Assembly: GCA_003868215.1 (NCBI GenBank)
Contig: QWDQ01000081.1
Coordinates: 26,226 to 90,225, forward strand
DNA from: Pseudophaeomoniella oleicola
Taxonomy: Eukaryota > Ascomycota > Eurotiomycetes > Phaeomoniellales > Phaeomoniellaceae
Direction of reading: 5' to 3'
DNA: 64,000 nucleotides
Below, in pieces: positions 1 through 10,909 of this stretch (its first letter is position 1; each line of letters begins with the position of its first letter). Both the position numbers and the translations under genes were made by a program. The notes beneath the pieces are model-generated. The model worked only from the letters and a program-made list of their open reading frames with translations. It searched no databases and was not told the origin of the DNA.

Positions 1-1
1 C

Positions 2-1180
2 TCAGAAGACAAGGTTCGTGAGATGTATGACAACTATTTGGACGAGGTGCTTGCGCAACAAGAGTTTGGACTGCGGAATGAACGACAGGCTCTACATGAC
101 CTCTTCAATCAATTCTCAAAACTGGAATTTGTCACATCAGTGCTAGACGAATACTCTCCTTTCGGACCTCCAGATGGCTACATTGAGCGACGTACTGGCA
201 TGCCGACCTCGATAGATGATGCACCACACTCAGAGAGACTTCTTGGTGCTCTGACCGACTACCCGAATCTCCCAATCAAGCACGTCGCCCTCGATGTTCT
301 AGGATGGTACGTTTTCCGGGATCTCGCATTAGAGAATTCAAGCTTGCATCCTCCTCTCGTTGCCACCCTGTTAACCCAACGCCTGCGCACCCTCCATCTC
401 GGCCTCTACAACTCCGAACTCGTGGAGATGAAGAATCCCGAACGGGCGCTAGGATACTTTCATTTATTCCTCTCTGGGACTCAGCAGACTTTGACATCGC
501 TGTCACTCGATTTTGACGAACTGCCTTACGACGACACAGACGATCAGAAGCTCGTCCAAGTCCCCCTGAGTATTTTCAACCTCAAGTGGCCGAACCTTAC
601 CTCACTCAGTCTCCGTGGCATCGTCGATACCGAACCCCATTTCGTCGGATTCCTCGCCGCCCATGCCTCCACACTCCGCCACCTCAGCCTTGCCGACATC
701 CAAATCGTCAACACAGTCTCCTCCACTTCTCCTTCCCTGCCCACCACTACCTCCACCACCAGCACAAGCCCAACCACAACCGCCTCCCCTCCTCCTCCTC
801 TTCAACATCCCTTCTTCTCCACTTCTCCCGGCTCCATAATCACCTTCTTCCAAACCATCCACTCCCTCCACCACCCCCCTTTCTCACCCTTCTCCGTCCA
901 CCTCTCCGGAAACTTCACCAACCGCCACACCGAAGCCTGGTACGTCGGCAACACAACCTCCCAACACCCTTCCCTCCTGCGCGTCCGTCTCGAGAATTTC
1001 CTCTGCCGCCGCGGGCCCTCACCGTTCCCGCCCTGGCACGAATATCTCGAATTGCAGAGGCCGAGGTATGAGGTCAAGGCGAGGGGGCTGGATGTGCAGG
1101 CGCAAGTCGAGGAGAAGCCGGTGAGGGAGGAGTGGGCGGATGAAAGCTGGGAGTGGTGTCCGGAGTTGTTGGGTGGGTGA
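2..1180 (+). CDS. Leucine-rich-repeat-like protein, 5' end missing
   Basis: The reading frame is open back to the window edge (codons start at base 2), so the ATG at 23 is probably internal and the true N-terminus lies outside. The visible ~390 residues contain repeated leucine-rich segments (LRTLHLGLYNSEL, LTSLSLRGIV, LRHLSLADIQIV) typical of irregular LRRs in fungal F-box/LRR-like proteins; no F-box is visible here. A Ser/Thr/Pro-rich low-complexity stretch (around residues 235-265) interrupts the repeats, and the C-terminus is acidic and Trp-rich. From about base 690 to 910 the coding strand is extremely C-rich. It converges on the next gene, about 320 bp away. An F-box adaptor role is only a guess. 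Confidence 0.7.
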   Translation, partial: SEDKVREMYDNYLDEVLAQQEFGLRNERQALHDLFNQFSKLEFVTSVLDEYSPFGPPDGYIERRTGMPTSIDDAPHSERLLGALTDYPNLPIKHVALDVLGWYVFRDLALENSSLHPPLVATLLTQRLRTLHLGLYNSELVEMKNPERALGYFHLFLSGTQQTLTSLSLDFDELPYDDTDDQKLVQVPLSIFNLKWPNLTSLSLRGIVDTEPHFVGFLAAHASTLRHLSLADIQIVNTVSSTSPSLPTTTSTTSTSPTTTASPPPPLQHPFFSTSPGSIITFFQTIHSLHHPPFSPFSVHLSGNFTNRHTEAWYVGNTTSQHPSLLRVRLENFLCRRGPSPFPPWHEYLELQRPRYEVKARGLDVQAQVEEKPVREEWADESWEWCPELLGG

Positions 1181-1498
1181 GAATTTCTCGTTCGCAAACC
1201 GTCCTGTGAAGGGGAATGAAATGAGGCTTTGGACCGTCGACATGCTGCTTCTCTAAGATCTCAACGGGCTCAGCATTGATTTTTCCACTACGTCGATCGA
1301 TTATCTACTCTACGAATCCTACGCACAGGAATGGACCTCACACACAGCAAGAAACGTCATTCACAAACCCCGATGGATTGAAAGAATATCATTATAGTAA
1401 GGGTAATGATATGTCAACGACAACGACGACTGGGATATCTATAGAGGAAGGCACACACACACCAAACAATAGTAACAACACACTTTTTCCCTTCAAGC
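1181..1498. other. Convergent intergenic region
   Basis: This is the 3' flank between two genes that end toward each other. It contains short (CAA)n and (CACA)n-like runs around 1415-1480. I see no gene or clear element. Confidence 0.6.
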
Positions 1499-3419
1499 TT
1501 AAGCGCAAGCAGAAGCAGCAGCAGCAACTGCAGCTTCTGCAGCTTGGAATTTCGCAAACTCCCTGTCGAACCATTCTTCAGCTCGAGCATCGTCACTTGG
1601 TGACCATAATGCATCAACAAGATCTGCAATCTCTTGTGTGCAGATGCCAGCTTCCACCATGGTCGGAGGGATCGGCCAGTCAAGCTTGCTGAATTCGTTA
1701 TCTTCATCGTCGATATCGTCGACTTGTGCCTTCTCTGGGGCCATCGAGCTGATCGATGAGACGGAGGACGAGAGTTGGGTTGATTGACGGAGCGCACTGG
1801 GTGATTTGGGTTTGTAGCGTTCTGCTGACTGGCGTGCTTTACTGAGGGGGCTGGCATCCTCAGCTTTCGATTTCCTTGGTGTCTCAGGCAGAGGTGTCTC
1901 GCGAGGTATGAATGTGCTCGATTCGCTTTGTGGTAGGAAAGTACTGTCATCTGGGAATGTACTGGGCTCTCCGCCGTATTCAATACCAGACATACCGCTG
2001 GAGGTATCTTGAGTTCTAAGGCTTGACTCGTCCGACCATTCATCCGGCATGCAGAATCGATTTGGTGCTGGATGAGCAGAGCTTGGGACAAAGGAATCAC
2101 TGTTTTGTGATGTTGGCGATGACTGCTGTTCGGCAGCAACGAACGCATTTGGTGAATCTGAGAAATGTATCCCACCATATCTTGCGCGAGCGCGTTCCTT
2201 AGAAGGCGTGTCAATGGGGCTATTATCGAACTTAACACGTTTGCTCGAACGAGCAATCCGTTCGAAAGAGTTGTCCGTGGCTTTTTTCAGGGCTGATTTG
2301 GGGAACTTAGCAACAGGATCAACTTCTTCTTCTTCCGCTTCATCTGTATCACTGTTGTCAAAGTATCGTAGATCCATGCCGTAGCTTACGCCCGGTGGAT
2401 TTGGAATGTAATCGTCTGGTGAGGGAGGCTGTCGTTTGCGCTTCTGCCCTGGGACAGCATCATCATCTCGCGCGTCTTCAGGCTCGGTAGCCTTATCGGA
2501 TGGGCCATAGCCGGGATCGTAGATTTCGTACTCAGCGAGATTGATACCTGCCTCCCTCGCTTCTTCTTCTCTTTGCTTCAGACTTCTAGGATCGGTAATT
2601 CGATTGAGTGGGACGCCTTCCCAACCTAATTTCCAAAGATGTTGCTTGAGCTGGCGAGTGTCTTGTCGCCTTTGCATCGGAGTCTTGCTTTTACGTGCAG
2701 ATGCTGCATTGCGATATGAGCTGTAATTTCGTGGAGTAGTCGTGGAGCCGAATAGGCTTCGTCGAGGTCTGGGTTCCGACTGCGCAACAGAACGTCTCGT
2801 TCCAATTGATGGTGTAGGTGCAAAACCATATTCATCTTTGGTGGCTTCCAAGGTTATAGGTTTTGCTTTTGGAGTTTCGATTTCGCCGAGTTTCTCAGGC
2901 GATAATTGTAGTGTTTCGTTGGAAGGATCATCAGACGTAGTGCTCTCTGTTATTTCTGGAGCGGTGGTGAATAGTCGAGAAACTGATCGCGATATAGATC
3001 CAAACATGCTGCCAAACAGAGTATTTCTTCCTGCGGTATTGGGTGTTTGAGGGTGTGTCTTCTGGTCATTGCGCGGTGTAGGAGAAGTAGTGGGAGATGA
3101 ATTTTGAGACTCAGGACTTGCAGGAGTCGTCATAACATGCTGGGTTTGAAGCTCGGGAGGTTGCAAACGCGGTTCTTCATCTGAAACCTGTCAGCTAGGT
3201 TGATACATTACCAAGGTTGAACAGACTCTTAGATGCGGCTGCCTCGTGTGCCCTTGCTCTAGCGCGAACATTTAGGAATGTAGCGGTAGCATGACGTTTT
3301 GCCGGTAATTCTTCGACACGTTCGTCTCGAGAACGCTTTGGACGCGCGCGAGGTTTGTCAGAAAGGCTCACAAGGCCTCCTGGGGATTGAGGTTGGCTTC
3401 TGGTACGCATGTTGGTCAA
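1499..3419 (-). CDS. Serine-rich, probably nuclear protein of unknown function
   Basis: Two exons: 3419-3212 and 3180-1499, joined across a 31-nt gap (3211-3181) that starts GTAATG, has a CTGAC branch-like site and ends CAG. The join is phase 1 and gives 629 residues. The intron is unusually short, so the junction deserves a check, but the frame closes exactly. The protein is mostly disordered: a basic N-terminus (PRARPKRSRDER), a hydrophobic patch FGSMFGSISRSVSRLF, a conserved-looking core WKLGWEGVPLNRITDP, KRKR and Glu-rich clusters, and a C-terminal Ala-rich helix. Basic clusters suggest a nuclear protein; no enzyme domain is recognised. It lies upstream of the SMP/C2 gene stop on the same strand. 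Confidence 0.75.
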
Positions 3420-3750
3420 GGTAAAGGATCTGGTGAAGCTTTACTTTGTACACATGCGTGGTTTGTTGGTATGTTGGTTGGTTGGTTTGTTCGTTGATGA
3501 TGACCATCGGGAGAAATGTTTCCTGTATTATACCGTATTCAGGGCGCGCTGCAAATGTCTTGGCAAAACATCCATTGTTTGGCTTCACCATTTGCCTTTC
3601 AACCACGATTTGCATCATCATCATCATCATCATAGATGTCAAAGGAGGACGATTGGTATTATAGCAAGAGTGATGAATTATCTAGCTAAGGTACGTGAAT
3701 AAAGGCCGCCCGAATAATGTGACAGTATTGTACAGCCTGACTGATCCCTT
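3420..3750. other. Short intergenic region with (CAT)7 and GGTT runs
   Basis: This separates two tandem minus-strand genes and must hold the promoter of the unknown nuclear-type protein. It contains GGTT-type repeats near 3470-3495 and a perfect (CAT)7 microsatellite at 3613-3633. No gene is seen. Confidence 0.6.
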
Positions 3751-6700
3751 TTACCTTCCAGTCTCTGTCTCTACACCTGGTTCTCTACCACCAAGGCCAC
3801 CGGTGAATTTGTGCTTGAGTCTGCGCGCTGCGAAGGTGGCTTCATCCTTTGCAAATGCAGCATTCCGTGCCGGCTTCCACTGCATCAATCCTCGCTGCTT
3901 GCGCTTCTCAGTCTTCTTGTTGACCGAATTAATATCTGATGAGCTCCGTTTTGAAAAGCTGGAATCGACGCTTCCATTGGTGTGGGTCGTATCCATGCTC
4001 TGTTTGTTGCTAGCATCCTTGATACCCAATTCATCTGAAGAGTCACTGCTAGAATCGTCATCATTTTCTCCATCTTCATTTTCTCCGTCTGAGCCAGGAG
4101 CCACAGGATCACGAGGAGGCTTGTCAGCGCCTGGTTCGGCGATCTTCCGACCTTTACCATCAGCGTATGCTGCTGGATCATGACCAAAAGCGCCGGACCA
4201 GTCCTCTCCAGACTTGGATACCCAGCGTGTTTTGTCTTCATCAGAAGCTTGTCTGAGAATGTCCCGTCCTTCCGTCAGAGATTGCTCATGAGCTTGTTGT
4301 AGATGCTCGGGGATTTGCGGTGTCACTTGACGCTCACGAACCCCTTCTGCCAGACATGCTTCCCAAGTCTCGAATGTCTCGCGGGTATCATTGTCGACGA
4401 CGAATTTCTCATGCGACTCGTCTGTTCCCGCCTTGAACCTGGCGCGGAAAGTCAAACGACCGACCTCTTGCAAATCTTCAAGTCCAGGTACTTCCTTCGC
4501 TTTGAGATTGACCTCAGTGATATAGTTCTGTGTCAGGCGATTTGGATTCTTCGTGGTCCAGATAGGAATGTCGATTGGTGTGTCTTCGTTATCGACCAGG
4601 TGCTGTAACCAGATCTGAGCATAAGCAGCTCCTCCTCGCTTGCCAGGTTGACGGAACTCGAAAACGACAGGGGATCTGTATCTGAATCTGACAGGTAAGC
4701 GGACCTCATCTTTATGATTCTTTTCTGCAAGGTCCCAATAGATCCCATCGCTTTCTTCCGTCTTGTGGCAGTGCCTGCGGGGTATGTGACCGACCGAACC
4801 GCCCGTACGCAACTTGAGCTTGGTGCCTTTAGGAAAGTTGCCAATGGCCAATATACGGTCAGACAGAAACTCAAAAGTGCCCACGTCCCATCCCAGCATA
4901 TTCGGTGGAAGCCTTGTTTCAATGCTGCGGAAGAGTAGCGAAATCCGGACGCGACCAAAACCAATACCACCATCCAAAGGATACCATCGAGAGACTTGAG
5001 AACTAGTCGTTAAGATATCTGAAAGTTTGAGAGGCACGACACCGAGGATTGGGTCGTGTTCTCGGTAGCGTTGGTCCCGAACGGCGACAGTGATGACCGT
5101 TGAACGCCAATCACGCACAAATCGCTCCGTACCTGCATTGAAAATTGGCTTGCTGCTTACAGCCTTGGCACGAGTTCGATAAACCTAGTGTGGTCAGCTT
5201 GGATGGTTTCCTCCCAGTGGCAGTGTGGACTTACGAGTTGATCGTTGAGCAGGATAGTACAGTAACTAGTAGGAAGCTTCTTGCTCTCCTCCTCGGTAGC
5301 TTCACCATAGGGTTTGGCAGGCGACCACTCTCTACCCTTACGATTGCCCTCGCTGCCTTTGATATTCTCAAGTTCGAGGTTAACAATTTGGTGCACAATG
5401 ACGCTGCAGATTCCGCTGGGCCATAGAGGGTCTGGGGGAGTATGGGCTACTGCGTCATCGAGCTCAGAGGTTGTGTTTCCCTTGTCGTCCTGCAAGCTCG
5501 GTTCATCCTTGAGTGCGTCAGGTAGACTCTTATCTTTTCCATCAGTCCTCAAAGCTGGACGGATTTTAGGTTTCCCGAAATATCCAACTTCCCAATGAAG
5601 TTCTCCTGGCATGTCGGTACCGTCTTGCATACCGGCAAGTTTGGATACCTGAGGATACATTTTTCCTTGGTAGGTTAGCGGATGTGGCTGGTCCTCTCAA
5701 GTTCTCTCGCTTACCTGGATGCTGTATCATGTTCTGCATAGACAATTCAACCTTACCCACAATATCATCGGCTGAGTTGCGGTCTGAATCCCACAGCTCA
5801 ACACTAAGTTGCTCGTCGGCCTTGATCAATTCAGGGTTGACAAGCAAAGCAGCCGTTTCCTCCCAAATAGGGTTCAAATCATCTGTAATGACACGAGTGC
5901 AGTACATTGGCTTGCCATACTTCGAGAACGATAGATTGATGTATGGATCACTGCCACCACCCTTGCTGCCACGGCGATCCTGCTTTGACAAGCCTATGGC
6001 TCTGTGAATACGGACCCACATGACACCAAGTGCTTGTGTATCTTTGGTGACATCGTCGCCTTGCAGCATTGACTTAAGGTCTAGTGACATCGACTTTGGC
6101 GCCACATAAAGACTAGCTGCAGCTCCGATGGCGTAATTGACAAAGTTGGATATCAGCGGAAGGTTGAGAATGTTCGGACCCTTTTGTATCGCAGGAATAC
6201 AACCCGCTTGAACATGAGGAACGCCCATCAGCGTGAACGTGAGGTTCTTCGCGTATGGAGGCTCTGGGGTCATCTGCAATCGAAGGCGCACGGTCCCGAC
6301 GATTTCCTGCAATTCGACGAAAATAGGTAGTGGTACTCCGAAAAGCCCCTTGATACCGAGATAGAAGACCAGATGCATGTGCATGTTCCGAGCTTTAGCA
6401 TCAGTGGAGCCAGGTTTAGTAGGTGCGGCGTGGTAAGCAAAGGATATTTCGAGATTGTAGTAATCGCCACCCTCTTCATCAGCGGCAGCCTCTTGAGGGT
6501 CTTTGCTTTTCTTGTTCTCTTCATGAATGCTATCCTTCAGCTCCTTGACGTGAGCATCTGGTAAAGCACGCAGGCTGAGAATACGGAATGGGTTGTTTCC
6601 TTGATTGATCTCCGCAACGCGTACGTTTTCGATGATACCGGGGACGGACGCAACCATGACATCTTCCAGGGTGTCGGCTATTGGGGCAAACATGTCAGGA

Positions 6701-7509
6701 TTGATAAGACCCCATACGACCTTCAAGAATGTGTTCATCCATTCCACAGACTCTGGGAGCAGATTTGCAACGGCGGTCTCGCCTCGGCTTTGTTCGCTGG
6801 ACCATTCAACTTCACGACCGCTTCTGACGACCTCTTTCATCCAAAGCCATACACCCGAGGTGATTACCATGGCGAGCGGGATCAAACCCTTCAATGCACC
6901 TCCAAATGTTTTCCCCACCACTATAGTTGCAATGAAAATGCCGACACACAGTGCTCCAGCTCGCTGTTCAAGCGCTGCGAACATCGGCTCGTAGCTGACT
7001 GATGGAGTGGGGTGGAAGAGAATATTAGTCTTTTCGCCATGGATTGGTACATCGCTGGTTGACTAAAGCTATGTCAGTGGAACTTTTGGAGCAGGTTGGC
7101 CGCGTAGTCAACAACGTACCCCGGGTTCAATTGGATCTGGAGGCGCAGTGATATCTTGCTTCTCTTTATATTCCGGGTTCGACTGAGACGGGTCTGTCTT
7201 CACGGGTGTAGGCCTGCCGAGATTTGCATTTGGAACAGAAAGATTGGGATCCTTCACAGCCTTCATGAAATCCTTGCCAACATTCTCCACGACGACTTGG
7301 TTACCTGTGGTTGGATCTGTGACAGATTTACCTCCCTTCGAAGGCTTCTCGTTTTTATGAGGAGTAACCTTGTCTGCACTCTGGCTTGACTCTTCGATCT
7401 GCTTGTCTCTTTCGGCCTTGTCCCTATCCAGACTCTCGACAAATTGCCTGATGTTGGGAATTGGGTTATTACCAGACCATGGCTTTCCGGACTTCTGTTG
7501 CTGTGCCAT
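3751..7509 (-). CDS. SMP- and C2-domain membrane protein, Mug190/tricalbin-like
   Basis: Four exons: 7509-7120, 7062-5715, 5665-5235 and 5184-3751. Introns are GT-AG of 49-57 nt (donors GTACGT, GTAAGC, GTAAGT), giving 1200 residues. Order: Lys/Ser-rich N-terminus; two adjacent hydrophobic segments (about residues 166-205); an SMP-like lipid-binding module (about 215-420); a first C2 domain with SDPYI and LWDSDRNSADD calcium-loop signatures; a second C2 split across the last two exons (GTERFVRDW, RDQRYREHDPILG); and an acidic, then basic tail. The family (S. pombe Mug190, tricalbins, extended synaptotagmins) tethers the ER to other membranes and moves lipids at contact sites. Length and domain order fit Mug190-type proteins; the exact membrane partner is unknown. 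Confidence 0.9.
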
Positions 7510-8610
7510 GATAACTTCTGTTGTGGAAAGTCGCTACTTAGTACGGACGACGTTGCGGCTCTTCTGCCAGCTGTTGCGTCCCAAGCACTCCAGGCTGTTG
7601 CTCAACAGCAAGAGTCGTCTTTACAGAGCACTCAACTGCGAGAGACTTAAGACGAAGTGATAATCGGGGGATGAATGATATTGGGACTGTCCTTGGTGAT
7701 GATCCTGGCTCCGGAATAATTCAATTGAGCTCTGAAGCTCATATCCCTAGTCAATAATAATAAGAAGAAGAACAACGTAAACGAATGGTTCAAATGGATG
7801 GTTGACGTCATTTGAGTTCGCTTGACGTAGATCGCCAAGCGCCAGACATCAAGATTGCAATTACTGTGCACATCCCCGCTGCACATCACAGCTGAACTGG
7901 TTTGGAGGGCTGGTTTTAACTCTGCTTTTAACTGGAACCTCTGAGCCGTGGCTAAACTACCTGAGGTAGGTACCTAAGGTGCCTAAATTACCTTATCCCT
8001 CTACTCAATCCAATCTGACGTGTAATAGCATCTTTTAAGGTATTGCAGTATAGGTAAGGTAAGGTACCTACCTACCTTAGGTACCTACCTCCAGCGTACC
8101 GTCATTATAATGGTAAATTGTCTCGTAGTTCGCGTCTTATTATATACAGCTAATGTTGGACTCGATGACTGTGAAGTGATCTTACCTACAGTAACCCGTT
8201 GAGAAGGTATGAGATGTGGCAGGTGATAGCAACTGGTCGCTTGTTGATTTCTTCCCCATTGAACCTTCATGTATCCGTTTTGGGCAGTTCTGTCGATTGA
8301 AGCATGCACACTACAGGGATCACACATTTCGAATGGTCAAGGATCATAAGAAACACAAACAAACCAAGTCTTGATCCATGTCGTCCATCATTGCGGGTCA
8401 AGCCACCGCTAAAAACGAGGACAAGCCTATGCCTACTGGATCCTTAGCCCCCACCAGCCGCTTGAGGCTTGATCATTGTCTGGCTGCCCGAGCTGCATCG
8501 CTCGATCGCTGCCCTCGCTTATCCACCGAGACTGAATCCACCAAGATTGAAATCAAGGCGGACAGGAATGATAACCACCTACCCGAAGCCACTCAGTCAC
8601 CAGATCAGCA
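7510..8610. other. Divergent promoter region, gene-free
   Basis: About 1.1 kb between the divergent SMP/C2 and deacetylase genes. It holds AAG/AAT runs near 7755 and a dense cluster of TAGGTACCTA-type motifs (7960-8090). Open frames here lack recognisable features. Confidence 0.6.
7964..8090. repeat. Inverted repeat of TAGGTACCTA-type motifs
   Basis: The arm AGGTAGGTACCTAAGGT (7964-7980) is perfectly complementary to ACCTTAGGTACCTACCT (8074-8090), with 93 nt between. Each arm has GGTACC at its core, and extra TAAGG/ACCT units lie in the spacer. Similar short palindromes recur in other intergenic regions of this window. Confidence 0.85.
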
Positions 8611-9877
8611 ATGGCCTTTACATCACAGGGTGCTCCGACCCTTCAGTTATTTACCAATTGCCAAATCTGTCTAAACGGAGAATTAATCCCCCAAGATGTG
8701 TACTTTTCTCCAGAGACAGGGCTCATCACTCCAAATTACTACTATCGCTCAGAGGGCATCGAGAAGATTGATTTACATGGAGCCATCGTTGCGCCGGGGT
8801 TCCTGGATCTTCAAACGAATGGCTTCGCTGGGATTCACTTTACAACCCTAGGCAAAGACAAGACTTCAGAGCAGGTCGATACTGACAGACTTGAACGAGT
8901 TGCAGAACGACTTTTAGAGAGTGGTGTGACAGGCTGGTGGGCGACAATTCCCACGGTTGAGAAGTCAGAATGGAGACGAGTAGGTTGAGTATCCGGTGTC
9001 GTTGACGATAGCTCACATGCCGAAGATCCTCCCTCGGCTTGCCCCCAGGACCTTTGAGAATGGTGCACAGTTACTCGGCGCCCATGTTGAGGGCCCATAC
9101 CTTCATCCCAGCAAGAGAGGTGCGCACAATGCAGCCTATCTTGCAGAGCCCGCAGATTTGAAGCCAGAGGACATTTATACAGCTGAAGCATTGTCGACAA
9201 TCATAAGACTCGTGACAATCGCGCCGGAGCTTCCGGGATCTATTCCTCTCATCGGACACCTCAGAGAGACTTATCCCCATATCGCAGTCTCTCTAGGTCA
9301 TTCGAGCGCCGATTATGATGTTGGCATGACTGGCCTTGAGGTTGGTGCATCCGCTCTTACTCATGTTTTTAATGCCATGCAGCCTCTCCATCATCGCAAT
9401 CCAGGACTAGCAGGATTAATCGCAACTGGGCGATGCTTCTTCTCCATTATTCCAGATGGTATTCACGTGCATCCCTCTGTCCTCACCATTGCTTTACGTA
9501 CAGGGCCAACAAGATGTATGTTGATAACAGACTCCATCGAGCTTGCTGGACTTCCGGATGGCGTATATCCTGGTCACGGACAGATCCCACTTCAACAACG
9601 AAAAGTGGGCAACAAAGTGACCATCGAGGGTACTGAGACACTTGTGGGTAGTTGTATTCTGCTCGACGAATGCGTCAGGAATCTCATGAACATGACGGGG
9701 TGTAGTATAGCGGAAGCCGTCCGGTGTGTTACAGAAAATATAGCCTCGATGATGGGTGAGAACAAGCGAGGAGTTCTAGAGCCAGGCCGAAGAGCAGATT
9801 TCGCTATCTTAGATCCGGTCACATTCGATGTCAAGGAGACGTGGATGGAGGGGAAGAGAATCTTCCGCCGAAACTGA
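8611..9877 (+). CDS. dac1: N-acetylglucosamine-6-phosphate deacetylase
   Basis: Two exons, 8611-8979 and 9026-9877, with a 46-nt intron (donor GTAGGT, CTCAC branch, acceptor GAAG), giving 406 residues, the usual family length. The enzyme removes acetate from GlcNAc-6-phosphate to give glucosamine-6-phosphate, the second step of GlcNAc catabolism and chitin recycling, in the cytosol. Amidohydrolase hallmarks: APGFLDLQTNG near residue 60, HVEGPYLHP with metal-ligand E145, GHSSA (H215), LTHVFNAM (H236), DGIHVHP, and LITDSIELAG with catalytic-position D292. The other usual GlcNAc catabolic genes (deaminase, GlcNAc kinase, transporter, Ndt80-like regulator) are not beside it, so it appears unclustered. 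Confidence 0.95.
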
Positions 9878-10909
9878 GGCCAGGACGCCTTTTACTATAT
9901 ACATTCTCATGCCTCCATAAGAAGATTCTCTAGTATGAGACATACCCGATTCAAAGGCAGCCATCAAGTTTACTCATCATTTGAATGTTCGGTCGATGCT
10001 GTGAATGTCTCCAACTGGAATAAAGCCCAGCACTTCATAGTGAAGGAAACGTGGACTGAATAGGGTGGATGATCTGATTTTGGATCAGCTATAGACACTG
10101 TATCGTAGTGGAAGAAGATATCAGCGTATATGCTCGTGATCCATTCCGATTGTACCTGCATATAAATTCTATGTCAGTATGAATACGCCTTGGCCATAGA
10201 CAGCTAAGATTATCACATGTTTGCGAGAATGGCGGACGAAGAACCAGGCAAGACGTCGAGGCAGCTTCATGAAGCCAGAGAAGCGCTGTTTCCGGTCCAA
10301 TATCCATGTTCACCGCACAGGCATAAAGCAAGATCGCAGTATACTACTAGATCACAGAGTCCTGGCCATCGCCTCAGTCTGCGAGTTGCCGCATTGATTT
10401 GTATGTGAGAATTGTTTACTGAAGTAGAAATTGGCCTGGCAGAATTTTTATTTTATCCTTGCCGGGTCGGACTACGGACGTAGATCCGAAAATCTCTCAT
10501 GCAGTGACTACGTAGTACGCCTATTTTTCATGAGCTCTACCTCTGCTTGCATTCACTTGATCTCATGAATTATCTTTCAAAATTGGTATACTGACGTATA
10601 TAACAAGATGCACAAGCTTACTCTATGCTTTTCGTAAGACATCGATACTACACTAAAGCTTCTGGATGCCAATTTCCAATGCATGTGGTCTTGGATAAGG
10701 TACTGCCTCTTGTCTTCCTTCGCCGACTTTTCATTGGTCTTTCTATCTTGCCAACAGCAGTGCACCCGCATCTCACGCTAGTTGCCTGAAACATATTTAA
10801 CAAGACAGAAACCCTCGCGTTTGAGGAAACATTAATCTGTACATGTCTGCCATCGTCCGGCAGAGCTTCACAAGTAGTTGCCAATCCACAAGCCCGTTGT
10901 CTCTACATA
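9878..10909. other. Intergenic region, no gene seen
   Basis: About 1 kb between two plus-strand genes. Several short open frames overlap in opposite directions without protein-like features. The last 300 bp presumably hold the SET-gene promoter; no specific site stands out. Confidence 0.55.

Noticed and set aside
586-1071. 161-codon Pro/His/Arg-rich plus-strand frame
   Set aside because: It overlaps the LRR-like gene in another frame and arises from the C-rich coding strand.
1414-2256. 280-codon minus-strand frame
   Set aside because: It lies inside the larger nuclear-type gene on the same strand in another frame, with no domain and no exon partner.
5133-5160. Possible 28-nt intron in the SMP/C2 gene
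   Set aside because: Reading through gives a continuous C2 sequence once the real GTAAGT intron at 5234-5185 is used.
9001-9025. Alternative acceptor at GACGATAG in the deacetylase gene
   Set aside because: It would make an intron of only about 28-32 nt or break the frame; the GAAG acceptor at 9025 keeps frame and has a good CTCAC branch.
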